Shown piece by piece: positions 22,801 to 35,109 of a stretch of 64,000 bases of DNA (the stretch's first letter is position 1; every line of letters begins with the position of its first letter). A program made the position numbers and the translations under genes. This DNA is from Otis tarda. Taxonomy: Eukaryota; Chordata; Aves; Otidiformes; Otididae. The notes below the pieces were generated by a model. The model saw nothing but the letters and a program-made list of their open reading frames with translations, had not been told where the DNA came from and searched no databases. Location: assembly GCA_026413225.1 (NCBI GenBank), contig CM048557.1:68190987-68254986 (forward strand), given 5' to 3'.

Positions 22801-25800
22801 TTCATTGTCAGACTGCAACCAGAGAAACCAGAATATCCCTTCTTTTGCTCTCTGGTCATTTTACATACAAGCGGAGGCACGGGAAAGAAGGACAGAACAA
22901 ACTACAGCAAAAATTCCCATCTAAAGCAGGAAGGAGGAATGATGCTACCTAAGGCTTTCTCAGGACCTGTATCAGAGGATTCTGAGGGCCAGCAGAAGCA
23001 ATTTTCCCTATTTTAGGGATTGTGTCCAACAAGAGTGGACTGTCTCTGCTCTTCTGAAGCCCAGGCTGCTGTCAAAGACCACCAAAGCCCAGGACACGGC
23101 GACGTTCTGCTGCGTCCCTTTGCCGGAGGGAAAGAAGCGCCGCGCAGCCTCTACTCCGACAGCACTGGAGGGAAAGGGCACCAGGGGCTGGAGAGCAGGA
23201 GCAGGCAGGGATCCCCCGTGCAGGCACGCAGGGGAGGACAGCCCGGCCAAGCCGAGAAAGATACCACTGATAGCGCAACAGCACCAGCTACCAGTAATCC
23301 CAGTATCACATACGTTTACACACATGGTATTAGAATGCTTTAGGCTCCCCTGGGCAGTGAGGAAGGCAAGTGGTTCTAGAAGGGGAAAAAAAGTGAGATT
23401 AATGCGCACCGAGCATTACGGAGCAGCATTTTCAGCTCCTTGCAGGGCTGTTTGGAGGGAAAGGAAACAGGAACCAAGAAGGAAAGCTCAACAGCCCTGC
23501 GGTGACTCAAAATGCTCACGAGCACACCGGGGATCACTCACAAAACGATGGCTGCTTGCCACGCTTTGCGCTAGCAGTGGAACGTCATCCGTCTGAAACA
23601 ACAAGAGGCGCAGAGACGAGCTGCAGCAGCGTTCTGCCTCACGCTTGCAGAGCCTATGAGTACACTAGCCTAATCCATTTTCATTTTGGTACACAACAAT
23701 CATTCGTGCAGAAAAAGCCGGTTATTTGCAGTCAATTTTCTTTCTGCTTCAAGAGCTGAATCAAATCAGGCAAGACACAGATTAGAACGGATACCCCACC
23801 TATTGAAAAACAAAGCTGAGTGAAAACTCTCTACAAAACACGCTACCATCTTAACTCCTGCAGTTTGACTTCAAGAATACATTTAATTTCCTAAAAATGA
23901 AAAAGTTCAGAGACAGGACAAATATTCAGAGTCATTTACGTTCAACAGCTACAGCAGCTGTTAATTACCACTTACATAAGACATATTTATAACTTAAAAC
24001 TGTGTTTGAAACAACAGAATACCTTTTCAAATGATTTTGGCCAGTCATCGCTGTGTATGTTTCTTAAATTCCCTCGGTCTTCAATCTTGTAATGTCTGAT
24101 TTTCTGGTCTTCAAGCCAGACAATGAAATTTCTGAATTCTGTTTCATCTGTTGGAGGAAGTAAACAAAGCAAGAATTAAACAATCTTAAAGGGAAAATTC
24201 CAATTCATACAAACAAATGCTGCTGCCCCGAGCGCTTTCGTGTTTCACCATAAAGAAAGATCTATCTAAGACCAAAATCATGGATCCCAGGATAACCTCT
24301 GACCAAAACCGAACACTGAGTGGTTTCCATTTTTCAAGTCACTTCAAACTGGCTATTCTTGACTGCCTACACTAAAAGGCATCAGCCAAGAGGTTGTTTT
24401 TATTGGGAATATAGCTATAACTTATTAAGCAAAGAAAGAAAGGTGAAGCAGCGACAGAGAAATTCAATTCTTAACTCCGTTATCTGTTACATGAAGCCGT
24501 AACCCCTCGTCTCTTCCAAAGAAGAACACACACAACGTGTGACTGCGCAAAGACATTTTCTTCCTTCACTGTTGACTCAACTCTTCTTGGTTTTTGATCC
24601 AACACCTCTTTATTTGGGAGCTGGAAATTCCACAATACAAAGACTGTGGTCCAAAGAAAAATATCCGAAGCAATCAGCCCGCACCTCTGCTTCAGTGACA
24701 GAATTCTCTTCTGGACACAGCAGATCACAGCTCTGGGGTATCACTGGCCCCTCAGATAACAGCTGTGATATTTTGGCACTTGACGAGCTTTAATTTCCCA
24801 AGTTAACGAATTTAATAACCTCCTGCGTCTCACAGCAGGGTAAGCACATCATTTCCCCCTTTAGGGACAAGAATGATACTTTTGCTTCTCAAAAGGGTCT
24901 TCTAAGCGATGCAAGTGCCCTACTTCTATTGAATGCGTTGTAAGAGACAGAGACACAGCCACAACACATGTGAAGGAAAGCTTTCAGTAAGACCTTTTAC
25001 AAATTCTACACTGACAACGTGAACCTTAAAGGAAAATAAAAAAAGGAACGTTAACCATAAGGAACTTAAGATCCACAACAAAAGAAGGTGCCATCAGATA
25101 ACATCTCTTGAAAGAGAAGCGAGTCTACCGGAAGCACTGAAGGAAATACAACCTACTAAAAAGATGGTCCGAAGCTTACAATTGATCACACTGGATAAAT
25201 AAATTTGTTACAGGGCCCATGAAATGAAAGAAAAAAAAAAGGTTAATAGTTGCAAAAATCAAACATTAAAGTTTTGATGTGTACTGGTGTATGACAAAAC
25301 AGCTCCAACCACATCACGGGACTGCTCTTATCCACCACGGGGCCCTCGCCTGGCTTCGCGTCCAGGACGCACCAGGCTGCGGGGCAGGCTACCAGAGCAC
25401 CCACGGGTGTTCCCACGCCACGCCTGACTCCTGTCGCTGGCATTACAGCAGCGCAGGCCAAAACCAGCAGCGGCGCGGTTTGCCCCCGTACGGGCGTCCC
25501 TGCTTCCACTCTGTCCCTGCGCTCAACAGAGCCACCGAAACCACACCAACCCCGCACACCCGCTGCCAGGCCTCGGCGTCCCGCTTTTCCCCCCTCAACG
25601 CTGTTCCGCGGCTCAAACTCCTGGAGCCCAGAGAGCTGCGCTAACGCTTCAAGAGCCCAGCAGGCCCACCCGGCCTCAACACCCCTTCCAGCCACGGCGG
25701 GGAGGGGGAAGGCCCAGCGGCCCCGGCCTGGGAGAGGGGCCCACAGGGGAGCCAAGGCGGTGGGTGCGTGGAGGGCGGGAAGCCGCCCCGCCGCAGCCCC

Positions 25801-25865
25801 TCACCCCTGCAGTTGAAGCCGGCCGGGTTGTGGTAGTCCAGCGCCGAGAGCTTGCGGCGGAACAT
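13807..25865 (-). CDS. RTRAF: RNA transcription, translation and transport factor (hCLE), 8 exons, complete
   Basis: RTRAF (C14orf166) is a subunit of the RTCB-DDX1-FAM98B tRNA-ligase complex. It shuttles between nucleus and cytoplasm and modulates RNA polymerase II. Coding exons in transcript order: 25865-25805, 24147-24023, 22532-22433, 21401-21315, 20159-20071, 17276-17208, 14699-14651, 13961-13807. They sum to 735 bp, 244 aa plus stop, exactly the human length. Landmarks are MFRRKLSALDYHNPAGFNCR, FRNFIVWLEDQKIRHYKIED, VDWLLGLAVRLEYGD, KNAEPLINLD, FKAGVMALANLLQIQRHDDY and a C-terminal helix LLHIEELRELQTKINEAIVA with coiled-coil character, ending GKVGR. The start ATG (25863-25865) sits in a strong GCCGCC Kozak context. 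Introns are AT-rich and much longer than those of NID2; the 17277-20070 intron has a CR1-free interior, and the CR1 pieces near 17450-17734 lie at its downstream end. Most substitutions versus human fall in exons 4 and 6. Confidence 0.97.
16390..16416. repeat. Three tandem GTAAACACC units
   Basis: Three perfect 9-bp units in an AT-rich RTRAF intron. Each contains GTAAACA, a match to the forkhead (FOX) core. See findings. Confidence 0.8.
17450..17622 (+). mobile_element. CR1 LINE 3' fragment in RTRAF intron 5
   Basis: Starts inside the end-of-ORF2 segment (GCAGGTTGCCCAGAGAGC), runs through GGAAACATTCCAGGCCAGG and CCACCCAAACCATCCTGTGA, and ends with a short octamer tail. It is inserted antisense to RTRAF, about 175 bp upstream of exon 6 in transcript terms. 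Confidence 0.9.
17640..17734 (+). mobile_element. Second, older CR1 3' tail
   Basis: Directly follows the CR1 at 17450-17622. It carries a different 3'-end subtype: ATGGCTTAGTGGTGGACTCG, TTGTACTCGATGATTTAAAG, TTTTCCAACCTAAACCATTG and TTCTATGACTCC. It is more diverged from the usual CR1 consensus than its neighbour, so the younger copy probably inserted at its edge. Confidence 0.75.
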
Positions 25866-25871
25866 GGCGGC
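25861..25871. promoter_or_regulatory. YY1-type element over the RTRAF start codon
   Basis: AACATGGCGGC matches the YY1 consensus AANATGGCGGC exactly. Read from the RTRAF strand it is GCCGCCATGTT and contains the initiator ATG. YY1 sites overlapping the start codon are typical of broadly expressed vertebrate genes with CpG promoters, which fits RTRAF. Occupancy is inferred. Confidence 0.5.
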
Positions 25872-26175
25872 AGCGCCGCCGGGCCCAGCCGATCGCCCCG
25901 CTCAGGCCGAGCCGACGGGCCGGACGGGAAGGAACAGCCCCCTCCGCCCCGCTTTCTGCTCGCCCATTGGCCAGCACACGCCGAACGACAGCTTCTGCTA
26001 CCAATCAGAGAGCGGAAGGGACTGCCGGGAAGGGAAGCGGCTCCTCACCCAGCTTTATTGACACGGCGGCGGGCGGACAGCGACAGGGGCGGGGCCGAGG
26101 GCAGGGGGCGGGGCCTGGAGCAGGCAGGGGGCGGGGCCTGGAGCAGGCAGGGGGCGGGGCGTGTGCCGCGGTTGG
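25866..26175 (-). promoter_or_regulatory. RTRAF CpG promoter with CCAAT and GC boxes
   Basis: TATA-less GC-rich region upstream of the RTRAF ATG. There is a CCAAT box on each strand, at 25966-25970 (minus) and 26001-26005 (plus), both NF-Y type. Four GGGGCGGGGC GC boxes lie between about 26085 and 26160; the last three sit in a tandem unit of about 23 bp (core CTGGAGCAGGCAGGGGGCGG). The exact start site is not determinable here. Confidence 0.55.
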
Positions 26176-26189
26176 GAAGTGTGGGGAGG

Positions 26190-26835
26190 CCGCGGGGCTG
26201 GACTGGGCGGCACTGGCCTGGGCTGGGGAGCACTGGGAAGCACTGGATTGGATTAGACTGGACTGGGGAGCACTGGGAAGCACTGGATTGGGCTGGGCTG
26301 GGGAGCACTGGGCTGAACTGGTCTGTACAGGGAGCACTAGGCTGGACTGGGGAGCAGTGGGAAGCACTAGCCTGGACTGGACTGGGAAGCACCAGGCTGG
26401 ACTGGGGAGCACTGGGCTGAACTGGTCTGTACAGGGAGCACCAGGCTGGACTGGGGAGCTGTGGGAAGCACTAGCCTGGACTGGACTGGGAAGCACTAGG
26501 CTGGACTGGGGAGCACTGGGCTGTACTGAGGAGCACTGGGGAACATTGGGCTGTACTGGTCAGCACTGGGAAGCACTGGACTGGACTGGGAAGCACTGGG
26601 GAGCACTGGGTTATACTGGGCGCTACTGGGAAGCACTGGGCTGGCCCGGACTGGGGAGCACTGGGCTGAACTGAGCTGTACTGGGCACCACTGGGAAGCA
26701 CTGGGCTGGCCTGGACTGGGGAGCACTGGGCTGAACTGAGCTGTACCAGGCACCACTGGGAACCACTGGGCTGGACTGGACTAGGGAGCAGTGGCCTGTA
26801 CTGGGCTGAATTGGGCAGCACTGGGAAGCCCCAGC
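26190..26835. repeat. ACTGGG minisatellite, about 10-bp register
   Basis: About 640 bp of degenerate tandem repeats built from 10-bp blocks such as GCACTGGGAA, GGGCTGGACT and GGGGAGCACT, with higher-order units of roughly 60-100 bp (for example GAACTGGTCTGTACAGGGAG recurs). No stable reading frame is conserved, and several frames stay open by chance. It sits between the RTRAF promoter and the RTRAF-GNG2 spacer. Confidence 0.9.
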
Positions 26836-29225
26836 TCCTGGGCACGCTCCCATGGCTCTCAGGGCCGCCCCCCACACCCACCGTGCCCCCCACAAGCAGC
26901 ACCATGGCGCCCAGTGCCCCTGGGGACAATTTTTGGGGGGGTAGGTTACCCCCAGGCTCTGCGCTGGGCCTGTGGCAAGAGCTGTGGGGAATGGGGGGCC
27001 ACAGCCTGGCCAGCAGTGGGGGGCTTTGCTGTCAAATTTGGGGGGGTTGGTGATTCCACCCCTCTTCACTCTGTTTTTAACGCCGCACTCACGCCGCTGC
27101 GGCATGGCGGTGCAGATGCCGCAAAATTAAGACGAGAGCAGAACTGATTTTTTGGAGGGGGAAAAAAATACCCCAACCCAGCAGAGAAGGGGCAGTTGTG
27201 ACGTTGGCTCTCGGCAGTTTAGAAACCCCGTCTTCAAACCACGCGTGAATCATCCCGGTTCCGGAAAAATCCCCCTCCCCAAGCCTGGAGCTGGCTGGGC
27301 AGTTTTCCTGGGAAGCGGCGAAGGGGATTTCTGGGCGGGGGACGCGGCTGCCCGCCGAACCCGCGCCCCCCGCCGCATCCAGCTCGTAATTAAACCACGT
27401 TCCGCGCGGACGCTGCCGCCGTTCGTCATCGCGTTCTTGCTCCCAGATGTATTTTGGGCATCTCGGGGGGTTTTATGTCATTTATGGGCAGGAAAATTTT
27501 CCATTCTGGAGAAATCTTTCCAAAGGGCCTGCACAGTGCCAGCGGCAGGTGAAGGATGCCCGGTTAAGGGATTTTTTTTTTTTTTTTGGGGGGGGTGGTT
27601 TTGCCTGGAGAAGGCAATGAGCCCGGATTGGGAACGAAACCACCCACCCGTTCCCCTCATCGCTCGGGCGGCACTTCGCAGACGGCGGTGCTGACAGCGC
27701 GACGAGCCGCTGCGATATTCATCCTGACATTTCTCTCCGCTCCAGCTGGCAGCCGGCGCAGCCGCCGACTGCGGCGATGCGATGCGACGCTGGAGTGGGA
27801 TGGGGCTGAGCCGAACCCCGCCGCGGCCATCCCGAGCCCCGGCAGGGAACCGGGGAGGGGGTTCTGCCTCTCTTCCCGTTTAGGACCGTTCCCCTCCCGT
27901 TGGCCATATCTCCTCCGGCTCGTTCCTGGAGCGAGGGTTCTGCCAGCTCTGCCTCCTTCGGCTTTCGTAGTGGGAGGCCGCGAGCGCTTCAGCGTGCCGC
28001 CGACGCGTGATGAGCAGCAGAGGCAAGGAGGCTCCGGCGCGGTCAAAAGGAGCTGGGGACCCTCTCCGGGGCGTGCGGCCCGTGTCACACGTGGTCCGAC
28101 CAAGGGTGACAGGTGATGGAGGTGATGGAACCTCTGTGTGGGTGTGGGGGGACAAATACACAGCCGGTGGCTGGCGTGGTCCCATCTTCACCCTTCCTCC
28201 TGCCTTCATCATCCTCAGCACAGCCCTTACGCTTCCTAACCCGTCCCGTTCCACCCTGGATTTGAGGATCTTCCTCTTTCCTGGTGGATCTGACCCCTCC
28301 TGCAGTCACGAGTCCCCCCAGGACAAAGCCATCAATGAGGGGTTGTGCTTTTCCTCTTCCCACCGCTTCCTCCAAATCTAATGGGCTTGCATCTAACGAA
28401 CGCAATTAGCGCAAACGGGTTTATTCTCATTAGCCGGGGCCGGTGTGCGCGGCAGGGCAGCAGCGTGGCGTGCGGGGAGCGATACCTCGCCTACGTTTTT
28501 CCCAGGCGCTCCGCACCTCCTCCGGCTCGGCAGATGCTGCTGGCTCAGCGATGCCGCTGCCGCCGCTCCGGCGCTGAAACCTGGGAAAGTGAGGATGAAA
28601 CGGAGCAAGGCTTGGAAATGGAGGAGAGCCAGCAACAGCCGAGCAGCGCCGAGGTTGGCTCGCTCCTCCGCAGTAACGCCGACTTTTTTTTCTTTCGAGC
28701 TGGCCCGATAGACACGGTGAGGGACGGGGAGCTGAGAGCTGAGCCCGCCGGGGCTGAAAAGCCACCCCACAGGCGGGCGACGTTCGCCGCTCGCCGAGAT
28801 GCTCTTCACGCGTGGAAGACTGGAATACCTACACGCAGCGTCACCGGCAACGGTTCGCGTTGCAAAACTCGGTGCTCCTGGCCCCAGACATGACCTGAGG
28901 CTGAGCAGGGATGGGAGAAGGAAAGGGAGAAGGGATGGACACCAAACCCGGAGCTCTCAGGTGTCCCTCCATTCCTGAGCGATGGCGATTTTGAGGAAGG
29001 AGCAATGTCCCACCCTCAGTGAGCCTGATCCCTGCCCTGGCGCTGGCTCATCCTGCGGGAAGAGAAGCCGGAGCCCCAAGAGGCTTCACTTTCCCCTCAC
29101 CCAGGGGCATGAAATCTCCTGCTGAATCCCACATCCCATTGGGGAGACCCCCTAAACCCGCTGGGAACGGGACCCAGCCGCACCCGGGAGGGAAAGCGCA
29201 CAGAGCATCATCTCCAAAGGCTTGA
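26836..29225. other. RTRAF-GNG2 spacer, CpG-rich, no gene recognised
   Basis: About 2.4 kb between the minisatellite and the presumed GNG2 3' end. CpG-dense stretches lie at about 27250-28060 and 28430-28870. A short motif cluster at 28380-28440 contains CAATTAG and CTCATTAGCC homeodomain cores. Open frames here are GC-driven and overlap on both strands; none resembles a known protein. No repeat family was recognised. Confidence 0.6.
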
Positions 29226-31770
29226 AACAAATCCAAAATTTTATTTCCAACGAGTACACAGACCACGTGGGATGGGGATGCGCTACATCACAACACCGAC
29301 CTCCCCCCGCGCTGGCTTTCCAACCCCCCTCCACCTCCCCAAAATCCAGGCTGGCACCGGGGGCACGGGCTCGCCGCAGCCACCTTAGCAGGAAAAAAAA
29401 AAAAAAAAAAAAAGAAAAAGTCCTTTTCCAGTACTCCAGATATTTTTCCTTAAAAGCCTGGGGGTAGAGCTGAATGTCGTTTGATACCAGGCTGGAAATA
29501 CAGCATGGGGATGGCGAGATGACTGATATTTTTGTTGCGGGGCGGGGGGGGGGGAAGCGATCTTGGCAGGCGATCGCTACTTGGCTAACAAAGGCGTATC
29601 TGTGCAAATACAAATACTGGGGTGAAATACCTGGCAGCACACCAACGTCAACACCACTATCGACATAAAATAAAGACCAGCAACGTAAAACACCTTCAAT
29701 GAGCAGTTTAGGCTAATTCAAAATTCCTCTCCCCCCACCCCATACTCTTCATGCAGCTTTATTTCTTGATTTATTAAGAATTCGAGTTGTAAAATACGTA
29801 AGTCGTTAAAAAAATTATTACAAACCACTTCATGACAGCGTTTGGGAAGGGTTGGGGCGTGAGCCCCGGGTCAGACCGTCCGCGCTTCGCTCTCCGTGAC
29901 GGTCAATCAGCCTTAAAAAGTGAAGATGAGCGAACCACTTCATCCGTCCTTCGTCCTAAAGCCACGCGAGCTGGAGTAAAAAGATGGAACCGGGGAGGTT
30001 GAGGGGGGGGCTGAAAGCCACCGCGAGAGGGCTGGGACCATCTAGGCTACTCGTGTCGTGTAAACGTTCCCAGATGCCAAAAGTTTTGAGTCCAGTGTAA
30101 GAACAAAGTGGTCTTCTCCGTAGAAGACTAGAAAAAGAGTACGAAAAGGTAGAAAAACCAAAATGCACTTGTTCCGGGCTAAAAAGATTTGCCGAAAGAT
30201 ACCTAAAGACTATTGCCCTCTCGAATGCACAGGGATTTTTAAGCTGATACCTCATTCAGAACTGGTTTTAGCGGGGTCACTGCAGACCCCCTCCAAAACC
30301 CTACGTGACCTCCACATAATTTTGTACGCAGCTCCCCAAGTTGTGATTCCCAAAGTTTCCCGGGAGCGTAGATGAGCGGGGAAAGCCGGGAGGTGCTGAG
30401 CAGCGGAAAGGAGAGACAAGCCACATCCGCGAAAGTATTGACCCCAGGTTGAGCAAAAAAAAAACCAAACAAAAAAAGGTGGCGTGCGTCCCCCGAAACG
30501 CTGACGGCGGATGAACCGGACCTGGGAATAATTCCCCAGCCTGATGCGGAGCTCGGGCTGCGTGTAAACAAGGTATCAGGCACCTCCGTGAAGGGGTGGC
30601 CCCACCGCTTGCCCCATGGCTCCCCAAGCCGCTCCCCTGCCCCTACCCATCGCAGCGGGGCGGCAGCGGGTGCGGGAAGGGGCGGAAAGATCCCAGCATC
30701 CCGGTCCAGCCCCAAGAGGAGAAGACGCTGCTGGGAAGCCGAAAGAGCAGGACACAGACCAAGCGAGGAGGGCAGAGGCACAGAGGTGTAGGAGAAGAGG
30801 AAAGACCCGGAAAAGAAGCGGTCGACTTGGATTTTGGGATTTCTAGCCACCCCATGATGCCCGGGGTGGGGGCCACCCCAAGCCCCCACGCCCGGGGGCT
30901 GGCACCTACCCCGACGCGGGTGGTATTTCAGGCACCTCTAAGGCATCGCGGGAGTTGTCTTTGCTTTCCGGATCGCCTCGGTTTCCTCCCTATGGCTTCT
31001 CCCACCGGCACGTGGCGTCAAACGATTCGAAAAACAAAAAGTCTGGGGCGGATGAACAGAGAAAAACTCTCATGCACTACCACCGAACGCTGTCACAGGA
31101 GTATGAAGCACCAACCACGACACATGATTCACTTTTACTTGCAGAGCCGAAGCTAACCATATACAAAATGTATAGAAAGTGGGGTTCGCTAGAAAGACGG
31201 AGCTGCCGGCACGCGGGGTGCGGGCGGGAGCTGCCGGCGTCCTCGCTAACCGGCCACGGGGCCGCCCGGCCCTTCTGCTACGCTACCGCCAGAAATGAAA
31301 GAAGCACAAGACCAAACATTGAGTAACATCATAGTCATCTAGCCTGTCGCTATATATCTGACAACTTAAATAAAAAATAATATTTTGGAAAGAAACCAAC
31401 AATATCATTCCAAGAAGGTTATACACATCCTTAGCAGTTACTTTGCTCAGCACAGCTCTGGTGCTTTAAATATGGAACAATAAAACAATTTCTGTGAGCA
31501 GAAAAGTGACACAAATTTATTCTTTACATATTTTTTTTTTTCTTTCTAGGCAACTCTACAGACTTCAGATCTTTTGCCTCGCAATGCAGATCATCTTATT
31601 CCCCCAAAGGTGGCCAGGTTCTTTAAACATGCACATCTCTGTAGCTTCCAGGCCGTGTATTTTACTTATTTTTTGTTTAAATTCCACAGACTAGCAGGTC
31701 GTCCCCGTTCCTAAAAACTCTACATCAGTGTTCAGGGTGGCCTGAGTGCCGGTCAGGCTCCTCGAGGGAT
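29225..31770 (-). other. GNG2: Probable long GNG2 3' UTR
   Basis: About 2.5 kb after the GNG2 stop, AT-richer than the spacer to its left, with no interspersed repeats or coding frames. Minus-strand AATAAA hexamers occur at 31516-31521 (about 250 bp after the stop), near 29758-29763 and at 29240-29245. The extent is inferred. Short and long alternative UTRs are both possible. Confidence 0.45.
29240..29245 (-). terminator. Candidate distal poly(A) signal of GNG2
   Basis: Minus-strand AATAAA where AT-rich UTR-like sequence gives way to GC-rich spacer. The proximal alternative is at 31516-31521. Confidence 0.35.
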
Positions 31771-34960
<3,190 letters not shown>

Positions 34961-34963
34961 CAA

Positions 34964-35109
34964 CATCCCTGGAAACATTCAAGGCCAGGTTGGCCGGGGC
35001 TCTGAGCAACCTGATCTGGTTGGAGATGTCCCTGCTCCTTGCAGGGGGGTTGGACTGGATGGCCTTGAAAGGTCCCTTCCAACCCAAACCATTCTGGGAT
35101 TCTATGATT
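34964..35109 (+). mobile_element. CR1 LINE 3' fragment
   Basis: Begins CATCCCTGGAAACATTCAAG, continues through the GAGCAACCTGATCTGGTTGG motif and ends with AACCCAAACCATTCTGGGAT plus TTCTATGATTT. Same 3'-end subtype as the copy at 5283. Confidence 0.9.

Noticed and set aside
26005-26929. Ser/Pro/Val/Gln-rich open frames over the minisatellite (both strands)
   Set aside because: Products of the ACTGGG tandem repeat. Frame changes between units, no start context, no homology.
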